Program-made: the position numbers and the translations under genes
Origin: Cryobacterium breve
GTDB taxonomy: Bacteria; Actinomycetota; Actinomycetes; Actinomycetales; Microbacteriaceae
Assembly (NCBI RefSeq): GCF_004402375.1
Contig: NZ_SOGJ01000006.1
Coordinates: 1-62,039 of the forward strand
Reading direction: 5' to 3'
Length of the DNA stretch: 62,039 bases
Notes under the pieces: generated by a model
Databases searched by the model: none
Told to the model about the DNA's origin: nothing
The model's input: only the letters and a program-made list of their open reading frames with translations
In this document: positions 1 to 8,808 of the stretch, piece after piece
Layout: every line of letters starts with the position of its first letter
Position numbering within the stretch: the first letter of the stretch is position 1

Positions 1-110
1 CTGAACTCAACGAGCGGCCACGCAAAACCCTCAAACGAAGCACCCCAGCCGACCTGCTCAGCGAGCTAGTCTCGAGGAAGGAAATAGTCCCTGTTGCTTC
101 CACCGTTTGA
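1..110 (+). CDS. IS30-family transposase, C-terminal end (partial)
   Basis: The frame that is open from the window start ends at a TGA at 108-110. It encodes about 35 residues containing LNERPRKTLKRSTPADLL. This matches the C-terminal signature of IS30-family DDE transposases (LNxRPRKTLxxxTPAE...), followed by the VAST-type tail of actinobacterial members. The upstream part lies outside the window. The stop is followed by sequence resembling an IS30-type terminal inverted repeat (about 91-118), so the element probably ends within a few bases of position 116-118, right against the island's left att repeat. Recognition is from motif memory. Confidence 0.7.
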   Translation, partial: ELNERPRKTLKRSTPADLLSELVSRKEIVPVASTV

Positions 111-115
111 ATTCG

Positions 116-140
116 CCCTTGAGTTTCCGGGACATTTGGT
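116..140. repeat. Left att-like direct repeat (attL candidate), 25 bp
   Basis: Positions 116-140 are identical, base for base, to 37795-37819. The repeat begins cccttgagtttcc and ends gacatttggt. The right copy overlaps the 3' end of tRNA-Pro, so these are the direct repeats expected from site-specific integration of the intervening 37.7 kb. The first one to three bases may belong to the abutting IS30 end instead of the original att site. The tRNA itself is not rebuilt on this side, as expected when only the 3' terminus is duplicated. Confidence 0.8.
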
Positions 141-549
141 GGGCCGTTCGCGAAAGCTAGCAGGCAGCGGATCGTCGGTGAGGGTAAAGCCCCATTTCCT
201 CCACAGCCCTCATTCTTTTCCTCCAGGAATGCCAGCGCTGGACCACGAACTCGGATCGGACCCATCGCGAGGCACGAATCTCACTAAGTGCGACCTGCTC
301 GACGTGGCCGGGAAAGTCCAGGCACGTCAGCCCGCGGAGCGGGAGAGGGCGCCGATTGTGGTCGAGACAGAGCTCGCAGACAACGTCATCCAGATGTGGC
401 AGCGGAGAATATGGCTCTCTCGCCCACGCCGAATTAGGCAGCCAACATCACGCGGACCATCACGGAACTCATGGGCAAATGTCAAACACGGTGATTGGAC
501 CGATCCTGTCGTTGACATACGGGAATCGTGACGGTTTTCGTTGGTCATG
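141..549. other. Gap without a recognised gene at the island left end
   Basis: About 400 bases separate the left repeat from the stop codon of the TauE-like gene. Open frames of up to 145 codons exist on both strands, but none has a convincing start, ribosome site or recognisable domain. A minus-strand frame around 165-440 has two CxxC-like cysteines and normal composition but no start that I can support. I read this as a relic or spacer. Confidence 0.4.
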
Positions 550-1275
550 CTAGAGAGTCGATACTCCCTGGATCACTGTGGCCAGGGAGCCGATGCCGGC
601 GATGGCCAGCACGGCCTTTTTCGCGATCGACTCGTTGATGGTTGAACTGAGGAGGTTTCCGATCACGACACCTGCAACCGCGGAGCCGGCCGCGACCGCC
701 CATCCTGCCGTCGGGAGGTCGGGCACTCCACGTGCGAGCAGGGACAGAGCGTTGAGGCCGGCGAAGTAGAGCTGCACTGTGGCCAGATACTCTCTGTACT
801 CCCAGTCGGTGGAGTTGGCGTAGATGGCGATTGGCGGCCCGCCCACGCCTGCGGTCACGTTCATGAAGCCGGAGAGGGCGCCGGCGATTCCGGTGCCCCG
901 TGCTCCCACGAAGACCCTGCTTTTGCGCAGGAATACCGTCGCGGCCAGAGCAGCGAGAGTCACGGTACCGATGAGGATACCGAGCCAGCTGGCCGGCAGT
1001 GACTTTGCGATCCATGTCCCGGGGACGAGCCCGATCGCGGAAGTCACCAACAACAGGGCCGCCACACGGAAGTTCACGTCGGACCACAGCGTGATCGCAC
1101 TAACCAGACACACGCCGAGTCCGACCACCTGGAGCGTTTGGACTCCGGTCACACTGCCCAGTAGAAGTACCAGGAAGGGGGCGGCGACCAGGGCCAACCC
1201 CATCCCGGTGACCCGCTGAATGAAGGAACCGAAAAACAAGACGACGCCAACACCGACGAGAGTGAGCGTATCCAT
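550..1275 (-). CDS. TauE/SafE-family sulfonate exporter
   Basis: This 241-residue, almost entirely hydrophobic protein has about seven to eight membrane segments. It carries the TauE/SafE (sulfite exporter family) pattern, with an N-terminal glycine-rich hairpin (FIQRVTGMGLALV, residues 19-31) and a second internal one (GFMNVTAGVGGPPIAIYAN, about 137-155). AGGA stands 7 bases before the ATG. It is the last gene of the minus-strand sulfoglycolysis run, 105 bp after the GH31 gene. Family members export C2-C3 sulfonates or sulfite. By context I infer export of dihydroxypropanesulfonate or sulfolactate, the end products that the host cannot desulfonate. The family call is firm and the substrate is inferred. 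Confidence 0.85.
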   Translation of the reverse strand: MDTLTLVGVGVVLFFGSFIQRVTGMGLALVAAPFLVLLLGSVTGVQTLQVVGLGVCLVSAITLWSDVNFRVAALLLVTSAIGLVPGTWIAKSLPASWLGILIGTVTLAALAATVFLRKSRVFVGARGTGIAGALSGFMNVTAGVGGPPIAIYANSTDWEYREYLATVQLYFAGLNALSLLARGVPDLPTAGWAVAAGSAVAGVVIGNLLSSTINESIAKKAVLAIAGIGSLATVIQGVSTL

Positions 1276-1380
1276 CAGACGTCCTGTGTGGCTGGGCCGG
1301 GGCCGCCCCGCGCCGCCCGGGCGACCCCTGCCTCGGTTGCTGTCTGGCGCCGAGGCGGGAGGTCGCGCGGGCGGCGCGAA

Positions 1381-3654
1381 TCACCCATGGCGGACGATCT
1401 CGGCGATGGGTGCCGGGCCGTCGAACCCCTCGAGGCTGTCGATTGCCTCCTGTGCCACGTCACCCCACACGTGCACGATCCACGGCTGGCTGCGCAGATC
1501 GTCGGCGTTGCGGGTTTCCGGGGTCACTTCGACGCGTGGCACGACGCCGCCTGAGCGCACGAAGACCGGCATCTCCTCGATCGATACCAGACGCTGGATG
1601 AAAGTCGGGCCCTCGAAGCGCTCGTCGGTGAAGAAGTCGTACCAGGTCCCGGCCGGCAGGTAGATGGACCGGGTCACCGGCTGCATTCCGTCGTCCATCA
1701 CCGGTGCGACCAGGATGTCGCCTCCGAGCAGGTACTCGTCGTCGATGGACAGCGCTACCTGGTCCTCGGGGTATTGCAGGCAGAGCGGACGGATGAAGGG
1801 GAGCCCGTCGGTCTCAACCTCGCCGCCCACCTGCCACAGGTAGGGCAGCAGGGAATAGCGCAGCCGGATCCAGTCGCGGCAGACGCGCAGGGCGTCCGGC
1901 CCGAACTCCCAGGGTTCGCGCGGCCTGAGGCCGTGCGCCCGCATCAGCGGGGAGAGAGCTCCGAATTGGGTCCAGCGGATGTACAATCCCGGCGTGAGCT
2001 CGGGGCCGTAGAAGCCGCCGATGTCATGGCTCCAGTAGCCCGGCGCGCACGTCGCGTACGAGAGGCCGCCCCGCAGTGTTGCCTGCATTCCCACCACGGT
2101 GGACTCGGCGTCGCCGCCCCATTGGCCCGGATACCGGTGGGAGCCGGCCCATCCGCTGCGCCCCCACACCAGTGGGGTGCGCCCGGTGAGCTTGCCGATG
2201 ATGTCGGAGAACAGGCCGTTGTAGCGCAACGGGTAGAGGTTGTGGATGTAGTTGCCGGGCGTCCCATCGGCGGCGGCCGCCCCGGCGGGGCAGCCTTCGC
2301 CGAAGTCGGTCTTGATGACGGCGACACCGTCGTCGAAGAATGGCTCTTGCTTGTCCATGATCCACTGTGCGGTAGCCGGGTTGGTGACGTCGAACAGTGC
2401 CCGCATCCGCCCGTCGGGGGTTGGAGTGCCCTCGAGTTCGGCGAGTCGACCGTCGGGCATCCGCAGCAGGTGACCGCCATCTTCGGCTTCTTGGAAAATC
2501 GGCGACGCCGGATCGAGGTAGGGCAGCTCCCACATCGACAGCCGGAATCCCAGCGAACGCAGGTCTTCGACGAAGGCGCGGCGGTCGCCGAAGCGGTCGC
2601 TGTTCCAGATGAAGTCGGTGTTCAGTCGGTCAACGATCAGCCAGTCCGGGTCGAGGTGGAGAACGTCACCGGGAACCTGGTGTTGCCGAATGGTACTGCC
2701 GACCTCCCGCATCTCGGTGTCGCTGTGGTAGCGGCACCGTCCCATCCAGAACCCGAACGCCCACAGCGGGGGCCGTTTGGCCCGGCCGGTCAACGCCGTG
2801 TAGTCACGCAGCCGCTGTTCAACGGTGGGTGCGGCGAACAGGATCATGTCGAGGCCGGCATCGTCCAGGGTGATCCCCAGCACGCTGGGACGGCGGTGGC
2901 CGACGTCGGCGGTGAGGGTCGCGCCTGTGTTGACGAAAGCGGAATAGCCGGCCGTGGAGTGCCACACGGGCACCGGCTTGTAGGCCAGGCCGGTGCCCGT
3001 GCCGAGGGCGTCATTGACGGTGAGGGTGAGTTCCTGCCCGCTCTTTTCGAATCGAGAGAACTGCTCGCCGAAACCGAAGATCTTCTCGTCGACGCCCATC
3101 TCGAGGTTGAGGTTGATGCTGCCATCCTGCACGATCACCGGCGGAGCCATGGGGAAGCCGGCCACCTGGCGGAGCCGTTCCCCGGTGCGGAGCAGTTGGA
3201 CACCATCGCGGGAGAGGGTCAGGGTGAGCGGCGACTTGCCGATCCGCAGGGTACAGCCGGCGAGGCGAATCTCCAGCGCGTCGCCCGTGTCCCGCAACTC
3301 CGTGTCCTGCACGCCGTTGGTGGCGGTCACCATGATGCCCGGCCACACGTCGGGTTCGCGCCACATCTGGTGCTCGGCCGGAGCCATCGCCACCCGCACC
3401 GTCTGCGGCCCGAGAGCCGAGACCCGGCACCGGTACTCGACCTGGTCCAGGCCCGGGAGCTGCAAGTCCTGGGGCAAGTTCGGCATCGTCGTCTCAATGC
3501 CCTGCTGCTCCGGAGATTCGCCGGTCATCCATCCGGGGATACCGGGGAGGGCCTTCGCCGCCACACCGGTCACCAGGAAGTCGACGCCGTGGTCGGTCTC
3601 CGTGACCTTGTCAATGTACTTGAGGATGAAGGGTTCGGTCTGGGTGTCGATCAT
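1381..3654 (-). CDS. GH31 alpha-glycosidase of the sulfoglycolysis cluster
   Basis: This is a 757-residue family GH31 retaining alpha-glycosidase. The nucleophile Asp450 lies in IKTDFGEG and the predicted acid/base Asp515 in QWGGDAEST. The downstream YWSHDIGGFYG (about 540-550) is typical of the alpha-xylosidase (YicI-like) branch. An N-terminal beta-sandwich occupies about 1-280, the TIM barrel about 290-620, and C-terminal beta domains follow. The ATG overlaps the stop of the transporter gene (ATGA), so the two are translationally coupled. In sulfo-EMP clusters this slot holds a sulfoquinovosidase (YihQ) that frees sulfoquinovose from glycolipid-derived glycosides. The active-site blocks here look more YicI-like than YihQ-like, so the substrate is open. 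No signal peptide is visible, so it should be cytosolic. Confidence 0.85.
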   Translation of the reverse strand: MIDTQTEPFILKYIDKVTETDHGVDFLVTGVAAKALPGIPGWMTGESPEQQGIETTMPNLPQDLQLPGLDQVEYRCRVSALGPQTVRVAMAPAEHQMWREPDVWPGIMVTATNGVQDTELRDTGDALEIRLAGCTLRIGKSPLTLTLSRDGVQLLRTGERLRQVAGFPMAPPVIVQDGSINLNLEMGVDEKIFGFGEQFSRFEKSGQELTLTVNDALGTGTGLAYKPVPVWHSTAGYSAFVNTGATLTADVGHRRPSVLGITLDDAGLDMILFAAPTVEQRLRDYTALTGRAKRPPLWAFGFWMGRCRYHSDTEMREVGSTIRQHQVPGDVLHLDPDWLIVDRLNTDFIWNSDRFGDRRAFVEDLRSLGFRLSMWELPYLDPASPIFQEAEDGGHLLRMPDGRLAELEGTPTPDGRMRALFDVTNPATAQWIMDKQEPFFDDGVAVIKTDFGEGCPAGAAAADGTPGNYIHNLYPLRYNGLFSDIIGKLTGRTPLVWGRSGWAGSHRYPGQWGGDAESTVVGMQATLRGGLSYATCAPGYWSHDIGGFYGPELTPGLYIRWTQFGALSPLMRAHGLRPREPWEFGPDALRVCRDWIRLRYSLLPYLWQVGGEVETDGLPFIRPLCLQYPEDQVALSIDDEYLLGGDILVAPVMDDGMQPVTRSIYLPAGTWYDFFTDERFEGPTFIQRLVSIEEMPVFVRSGGVVPRVEVTPETRNADDLRSQPWIVHVWGDVAQEAIDSLEGFDGPAPIAEIVRHG

Positions 3655-5114
3655 TTCTCAGTCACCAGGGTTCCAGTCAGATCAGCGGATCCGGTGTCAT
3701 CGCCGGCTTCCTGCTGGGTGTGTCGAACGTGCAATTCCTGTTGGATTTCCACACAACGTTCGTCGGACAGTTTGTAGACGAACCAGATGGCAACGATGGC
3801 GAAAACAGCCATGACCATCGGGTAGAGGAACATCAGTGCTCGGATGCCGAACAGGGCCTGTTCGGACTGCTGCGCCACGTTGGGGGCGTAGGCGACCAAG
3901 GCCAGCACCACACCCGGAACGAAACCGGCGATTGCCTGGGACAGCTTGCGGAACCAAGTGAACGCGGAGTATGTGAGGGCTTCACTGCGGATACCGGACT
4001 TCAACTCCCCGTATTCGACGGTGTCGGACACCATCGCCCAGTTCAGGCTGTTGGGCAGCGCGCTGCCGAAGAAGGTGAAGCTCGACAAGATCACCAGCGA
4101 CAGCGTGTCATGCACCACGAAGAAGGCGAGGAAATCGGCCACGAACCAGATGGCACACCCGAGGATGTAGGTCTGGCGCTTGCCAATGCGCCGGGTCAGC
4201 CAGGGGGTCACTGCGACCCCGGGGAATACCCACGCGATCGCGAAGAGGCCGATGAAAGAGAGCGCCCAGGTATTGCCCAGGTTGTACTCGGTGAAGTACA
4301 CCTGCACCGCGATACGCACGTTGAATGCGGAGAAGATGGCCAGGTTGGCAAGACACAGGCCCATCAACGGCCGGTTCGCGAACAGCATGCGGTACTGCTT
4401 GGACAGCGGCACCCGGGGTGCGGTGTTCTGCACGCCATGGGGGCTGCTGATGAACCGTTCCTGGACGTTGTGGTACATCACGTAGATCATCACGGTCCCG
4501 GCGATGGCGAACACTGTGACGGCCACGGTGTAGCCCTGGGCCTGGTCGTCGAAAGCGTTTACGATCGGCCAGAACACCACCGTCGAGATGAGCAGGCCGA
4601 GCGTGCCACCGCCCTGACGCAGCGAGGACAGAACGGAACGTTCCTGCAGGTTCCGGGTCATCGCCGGTACCAGAGCGCCGTAGGGGATGTTCGCGATCGA
4701 GTAGACGGTGCCGAACAGGATGTAGATCAGGAAGGCCCACACAGTGCGCCCGGTCAGCGAGAAATCAGGAACCTGGAACGACGCGATCAGCAGCAGGGCC
4801 AGTGGGATGGTCGCGTAGAAGATGAACGAGCGGTATTTGCCGCGCTTGCCCAACTTGGTGCGGTTGTCCACCCAGGTGCCCACCGCGACATCGGCGAAGG
4901 CGTCCCAGATCTTGGCAACAAGAAAGATGGTGCCCGCGATGGCGGGGTTGATCCCGAGCGCGTCGGTGAAAAACTTCAGCAGGTACAACTGCCCCATATC
5001 AAACAGGAAGTTGAATCCGAGGTCCCCGGAGCCGTAGCCGAGTTTCTCCCTCAGGGTAAGGACCGGCCGCAGGCCCGCGCTAGCGACCTGGCCTGTCTGT
5101 GTGGAAACGCCCAT
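3651..5114 (-). CDS. GPH-family (MFS) sugar-cation symporter, YihO/YihP/YicJ-like
   Basis: This 487-residue, 12-helix transporter of the glycoside-pentoside-hexuronide:cation symporter family is recognised by LREKLGYGSGDLGFNFLFD near the N-terminus, by the WDAFADVAVGTWVDN loop that follows helix 2, and by GKRGKYR. I chose the ATG at 5114 because GAGG stands 9 bases upstream. A longer frame to 5189 adds an Arg/Pro-rich stretch unlike the family. The stop overlaps the GH31 start. In E. coli the equivalent slots (YihO, YihP) carry sulfoquinovose or its glycosides in and perhaps C3 sulfonate out. Here I infer uptake of sulfoquinovose or sulfoquinovosyl glycerol. Confidence 0.85.
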   Translation of the reverse strand: MGVSTQTGQVASAGLRPVLTLREKLGYGSGDLGFNFLFDMGQLYLLKFFTDALGINPAIAGTIFLVAKIWDAFADVAVGTWVDNRTKLGKRGKYRSFIFYATIPLALLLIASFQVPDFSLTGRTVWAFLIYILFGTVYSIANIPYGALVPAMTRNLQERSVLSSLRQGGGTLGLLISTVVFWPIVNAFDDQAQGYTVAVTVFAIAGTVMIYVMYHNVQERFISSPHGVQNTAPRVPLSKQYRMLFANRPLMGLCLANLAIFSAFNVRIAVQVYFTEYNLGNTWALSFIGLFAIAWVFPGVAVTPWLTRRIGKRQTYILGCAIWFVADFLAFFVVHDTLSLVILSSFTFFGSALPNSLNWAMVSDTVEYGELKSGIRSEALTYSAFTWFRKLSQAIAGFVPGVVLALVAYAPNVAQQSEQALFGIRALMFLYPMVMAVFAIVAIWFVYKLSDERCVEIQQELHVRHTQQEAGDDTGSADLTGTLVTEK

Positions 5115-5210
5115 TTCTTGTCCTCTTCTTTGATGACCGCCGGGGCCCCGCGTGGGGGCGGCGACGAAGTTGGGTTTAGCGCGCGCCACGTGGTGGCGCG
5201 ATGAACAGTT

Positions 5211-6467
5211 CTAGATGTGGTCCAGCAAGCCTCCGGCCAGCGCGGGGACCAAGCCGGGCGTCAGTGGCAGCCGGGGCACCAGCAAGCAGTGAAGCAGGTG
5301 GTAGATGTCTTGCTTGCCGTTCCAGACCAGGCTGGAGACCTCGTTGTTCTCGTTCAGCTCCTGCCACCAGGAGCCGGTCTCGTAGTCGAGGAGGTAGTCG
5401 CGGCAGTAGTCCCAGAACTCCTGGTAGTAGTCGGAGTACTTGGCGTCGCCGGTCACCTGGTAGAGCGCGTAGGCCGACCCGATCGCTTCGACGATGACCC
5501 ACCGGATCCGGGAACGGATCACCGGGTTGCCCTCCCAGTCGACGGAGTAGACGAAGCCGGGAGCGCCGTCGGTGGACCAGGCGTCACGGACGGCGCCGTT
5601 GAACAGGCCCTCAGCGTCCTCGACGAGCCAGGATGGCGGGGTCTTGCCCTCGGCCAGCATCGTGGCGCGCAGCTGAACCAGGAGCCGGCCCCATTCGACC
5701 CAGTGGCCCGGCGTGCCGCCGAATGCGCGGAACCGGTCGCCGGGCGCGTCCTTGTTGTAGTCGAGCATCGGGTTCCACTGCTGGTCGAAGTGCTCGTTGA
5801 CCCGGTAGTGGTTGCCCCGGGCGACCTTGTGGATGAGCAGTGAGGCAATGGAAATCGAGCGGTCCAGCCACACGTCGTCGTGGGTCACGTCATGGAGGAT
5901 CAGGAACGCTTCGACGGCGTGCATATTGGCGTTGCCGCCGCGGTAGTCGTCGCAGTGGGTGAATGTCTCGTCCCAGTTGTCCAGGCACATGTTCTCGGAG
6001 TCGGACCAGAAATGGGTGTTGACGACGTCGATGGCCAGCTCGAGCAGCTCCGGCGCGCCGGGGATGCCGGCGGCGGTCGCGCTGGCCGCGCCCAGCGCGA
6101 CGAACATGTGGGCGTAGGCCTCCTTCTTGCGGTCGATGACCTCGTCGCCCTCGTTGGCGACGGATGCGAACCAGCCGCCGTTCTTGCGGTCGCGAAGGAT
6201 GCCGTTGGTCAGGCACTCGATGCCGTGGGCGGCCAGGCTTCGTGCCCCTGGCCGTCCCATCACCGCCGCGGCCGCGTAGACGTGCACCATCCGGGCGGTG
6301 ATCCACAGGTGCGTGCCCATCTCCTCACGGATGCCGCCGGTGTTGCTGATCCAACCGAAACCGTTGGACACCTTGCCGTTGCGACCGAATTCGAGGATCC
6401 GGTCCAGTTCGGTTTCGAGCCAGCGGGTGTGTGCTGGCATTCCGATCCAACTCATCTGTGCTGACAT
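5211..6467 (-). CDS. yihS: Sulfoquinovose isomerase (YihS-like, AGE superfamily)
   Basis: This 418-residue (alpha/alpha)6-barrel isomerase is closely similar over its whole length to E. coli YihS as I remember it (413 residues), for example [40 protein letters not shown] and [12 protein letters not shown]. The catalytic histidines of YihS (176, 248, 383) correspond to His183, His255 and His390. It converts sulfoquinovose to 6-deoxy-6-sulfofructose (and sulforhamnose) in the cytosol. The start at 6467 has AGGA seven bases upstream and gives the family length. An alternative ATG at 6515 overlaps the aldolase stop (ATGA) and would add 16 residues. The neighbours (aldolase, kinase, transporter) support the assignment. 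Confidence 0.93.
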   Translation of the reverse strand: MSAQMSWIGMPAHTRWLETELDRILEFGRNGKVSNGFGWISNTGGIREEMGTHLWITARMVHVYAAAAVMGRPGARSLAAHGIECLTNGILRDRKNGGWFASVANEGDEVIDRKKEAYAHMFVALGAASATAAGIPGAPELLELAIDVVNTHFWSDSENMCLDNWDETFTHCDDYRGGNANMHAVEAFLILHDVTHDDVWLDRSISIASLLIHKVARGNHYRVNEHFDQQWNPMLDYNKDAPGDRFRAFGGTPGHWVEWGRLLVQLRATMLAEGKTPPSWLVEDAEGLFNGAVRDAWSTDGAPGFVYSVDWEGNPVIRSRIRWVIVEAIGSAYALYQVTGDAKYSDYYQEFWDYCRDYLLDYETGSWWQELNENNEVSSLVWNGKQDIYHLLHCLLVPRLPLTPGLVPALAGGLLDHI

Positions 6468-6514
6468 CAGGTCTTCCTGGGTGATCTGCGTGGTGATCTG
6501 CTCTGTGGGAGTCA

Positions 6515-7414
6515 TCAGCGGGCCGCCAGGGCTTCGTCGACGATCTCGCCGAGTCGCTTGAGACGCGGCACCGAGACATCCCGGAGCATCGTCGCCGGGT
6601 CCGTTGCCCCCACGACGGATGCCCAGACGGCGCGGCCGGACAGGAACCCCGAGGCGCCGGCCGAGACGGCTATCCGCACGGCCTTCCCGAAGATGTCCGC
6701 GTCGACTCCCGAAGAGAGGATGACCCACGGCATGTTCATCTGACCGTCGAGGCGTCGGCATGCGTCGAAGAGCGTCTTGTCGTCGGCCTGTGCTCCGTAG
6801 GGCATCTCCCCCTTGTACAGGTCTGCTCCGGTGTCGCCCAGCTCGGTTGCGGCCGCGAGGATCGCGGCTTCCTTGTCGAATTCTGCGCCGCGGCGGGGAG
6901 GACGCACGACCGGCTCGATGATGCTCACCAGGCCGGCGCCACGGCACATCGCACCGAATTCGGCGACCATCGCTACCCGCTGCTCGACCGGCTCGTCGGA
7001 GCGCCACAGGACGAGCAGTTTGAGCGCCTTCACCCCAGCCTCACGGAGGGCTGCGGGGTCGATGGCGCGGTCGATCTGCACACTGTCGACGGGGATTCCG
7101 TTGCCGGGTAGGAAGTCATCTGCGGCGACGATGAGCCCACAAGACGGGTCGACCGCGTGGGCGGCGAGGACGGCATCGTACGAGAACTGTCGGTCGACCA
7201 GCACACCGGATGCGTACGGGCTGATGATCTGGGTTGCCTTCACCTTGAAATCGGTGAGGGTCTGGTCGCTGACCGGTGTTGCGGCGCCGGCGGCTGCGAA
7301 CATATTCCGCAGAGCCTCCCGCTGGTCAACGGCGAGCATTGCGAATCCACCTGAGGGACGTGCAATGTCCTGCAGCGTGCAAGCTGCAGTCGTGAGGGTG
7401 GGTGAGAGGGTCAT
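6515..7414 (-). CDS. yihT: 6-deoxy-6-sulfofructose-1-phosphate aldolase (YihT-like)
   Basis: This 299-residue class I aldolase matches E. coli YihT nearly block for block: [54 protein letters not shown] and [11 protein letters not shown]. The Schiff-base lysine is Lys201 in [10 protein letters not shown]. It splits sulfofructose-1-phosphate into dihydroxyacetone phosphate and 3-sulfolactaldehyde. AGGAG stands 8 bases before the ATG. The stop sits directly at the isomerase gene, and the kinase lies 45 bp upstream. Related tagatose-1,6-bisphosphate aldolases share the fold, but the near-identity of blocks and the company of YihS and YihV favour the sulfosugar enzyme. Confidence 0.93.
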   Translation of the reverse strand: MTLSPTLTTAACTLQDIARPSGGFAMLAVDQREALRNMFAAAGAATPVSDQTLTDFKVKATQIISPYASGVLVDRQFSYDAVLAAHAVDPSCGLIVAADDFLPGNGIPVDSVQIDRAIDPAALREAGVKALKLLVLWRSDEPVEQRVAMVAEFGAMCRGAGLVSIIEPVVRPPRRGAEFDKEAAILAAATELGDTGADLYKGEMPYGAQADDKTLFDACRRLDGQMNMPWVILSSGVDADIFGKAVRIAVSAGASGFLSGRAVWASVVGATDPATMLRDVSVPRLKRLGEIVDEALAAR

Positions 7415-7459
7415 TTTGTGGTCTCCTATGTTGGTTTGAGTTGGCGGGCCGTGGACGTG

Positions 7460-8404
7460 CTATCCGGCCGAGAGCCGGAACAGTTCGTCCAGGGTAGGAA
7501 CAGCGCTACGCCCATCAAGGGCGCGGCAAGACAGAGCAGCCGTATCGTTGGCCTGCCGAAGTGCCTGCGGCCAGTCCAAGCCACGGCAGATGGCAGAGAG
7601 CAAGGCGCCGTGGAACACGTCACCGGCACCCAGGGTGGACATGATCTCGATTCCGCCCGATGCCGGCACGTGCACCCGTCCCGGGTTGGTGCCTCTCGCG
7701 AATTCTGCCGACCACCAGGCCGTCGATCCATCGGAACCGCTGGTCGCAACGACCGCCCGGGCACCCTCACCGAGCGCAAGACCGGCGGCCTTTTCGACGC
7801 CCTCGGCAGTTTCCAGCTGGCCATACTGCGCAGCCAGCGACGCGGCTGTGGGGACGTAGAGGTCAAGCAGGGAAATATCCAGCCCTGCAATCGGGTTGCC
7901 GGCATCGACCGCGAGGCGTGGACGACTCGGGGGGCTCATCGTGCCGAACAGTTCGGCAACGGGGCCGAACCCGAGGTGATCGACATGAACCCACTCGGCC
8001 GCCGTGATGAGCTCAACCGCCCTGGAGCCCATATCGGCGAGGGACGGCAGTGGCGGAACCGTCAGAGTGGAAATCGCACGCGTCTTGGATTCTTTTGCAA
8101 CCACGACACACGACGTTTGGGTCGAAGCGCCTGGATCGCGCAGGACACCTGAGACGTCGACGCCCTCCATTTCGAGCAGCCGCACCGCCTGCTCACCCCC
8201 TGGGTCGGCACCCACGCGGCCGACAAAAGCCACCGAAATGCCTTGGCGTGCGAGCACAACGGCGGCGTTAGCTGCCGGCCCGCCCCCCACAATGGCGATC
8301 TGGTCACCGACAACGCGTTCGTCCGCGGCCGGGTATCGGTCCACGAGCGCCAGGGCGTCGATGGTCACGACTCCGACGCAGACGACCTGAAACAGACTGG
8401 GCAT
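7460..8404 (-). CDS. yihV: 6-deoxy-6-sulfofructose kinase (YihV-like, PfkB family)
   Basis: This is a 314-residue ribokinase/PfkB kinase. VGGGPAANAAVVLARQG (about 39-55) and FVGRVGADPGG form the N-terminal signature, and STLGAGDVFHGALL holds the catalytic base Asp262. E. coli YihV has the same VGGGPAATAA and TTGAGDVFHGAL blocks. It phosphorylates sulfofructose with ATP to sulfofructose-1-phosphate. The start at 8404 is fixed by GGAGGAG just upstream. Longer upstream frames lack a ribosome site. It is the first gene of the minus-strand catabolic operon (kinase, aldolase, isomerase, transporter, GH31, exporter). Its leader is strikingly like that of the divergent reductase gene. Confidence 0.9.
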   Translation of the reverse strand: MPSLFQVVCVGVVTIDALALVDRYPAADERVVGDQIAIVGGGPAANAAVVLARQGISVAFVGRVGADPGGEQAVRLLEMEGVDVSGVLRDPGASTQTSCVVVAKESKTRAISTLTVPPLPSLADMGSRAVELITAAEWVHVDHLGFGPVAELFGTMSPPSRPRLAVDAGNPIAGLDISLLDLYVPTAASLAAQYGQLETAEGVEKAAGLALGEGARAVVATSGSDGSTAWWSAEFARGTNPGRVHVPASGGIEIMSTLGAGDVFHGALLSAICRGLDWPQALRQANDTAALSCRALDGRSAVPTLDELFRLSAG

Positions 8405-8451
8405 CCTTGCTCCTCCCAAAAGTAGCGCGAGGACCGGGCCGCCACTGATTC
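8391..8451 (-). repeat. Kinase leader/start segment, copy A of a duplicated leader
   Basis: Read on the minus strand, the 60 bases spanning upstream region, ribosome site and first codons of the kinase gene align with 9869-9933 on the plus strand before the reductase gene. The shared core runs GTGGC-GCCC-GT--TCGCG, CTTTT, then an identical 22-base block covering GGAGGAGCAAGGATGCCC. About four fifths of positions agree by eye, with two one-base gaps. The duplication places the same leader and the same first codons (MPS) on two genes of one pathway. Confidence 0.8.
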
Positions 8452-8808
8452 TGGGTGACTCGCTGCGCCAGTTGTTGACTCTACCCCAGTTTGTGCGAAT
8501 ACAAACACAAAGATCTGTTGGTTTCACAACAAGCTCGCGACTTGCGGGACAGAAGCAGGCGCGCTGCACTCCGCCAGGGCATACATTTGCGGCGTTTTTC
8601 CCTGAATAAGGCCCCGTGGCGGGCCAAATCACTGGAGCACGAATTTGTGAAGAATGTTACATTCGTGCGTTTCTGATCGTTGGACAAGGCTTTCGACCGG
8701 AAGTCAGCGCAAAAAGTGCACACTTCAGGCGCGAGACAGGGCATTCCTGCGCGGAGGGGACCGAGAACCCGTCGATCAAATGGGGACTTTCAGTGGCGAA
8801 GCGTCGAT
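8405..8808. promoter_or_regulatory. Regulatory gap between kinase operon and DeoR gene
   Basis: About 400 bases with no gene precede the catabolic operon. The gap holds an inverted repeat TTTGTG-N10-CACAAA at 8490-8511. A second inverted repeat, GCACGAAT / ATTCGTGC, lies at 8637-8644 and 8661-8668, and nested between its arms is the odd palindrome GAATGT-T-ACATTC. The motif GAAGAATGTTACATTC (8649-8664) recurs with two changes before the DeoR gene at 9684-9699. These are plausible operators for the DeoR-type regulator, but no footprint evidence exists here. Confidence 0.55.

Noticed and set aside
1774..3777. A 667-codon plus-strand open frame opposite the GH31 gene
   Set aside because: It is the mirror of a gene with clear GH31 catalytic motifs. 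High GC makes long antisense frames, and its protein has no domain.
6468..7007. N-terminal extension of the isomerase frame back to 7007
   Set aside because: It lies inside the aldolase gene, is Arg-rich and non-homologous. The AGGA site and YihS length support 6467.
8404..8632. N-terminal extension of the kinase
   Set aside because: The upstream codons cover the regulatory gap and its inverted repeats. GGAGGAG and the VCVGVV opening fix the start at 8404.
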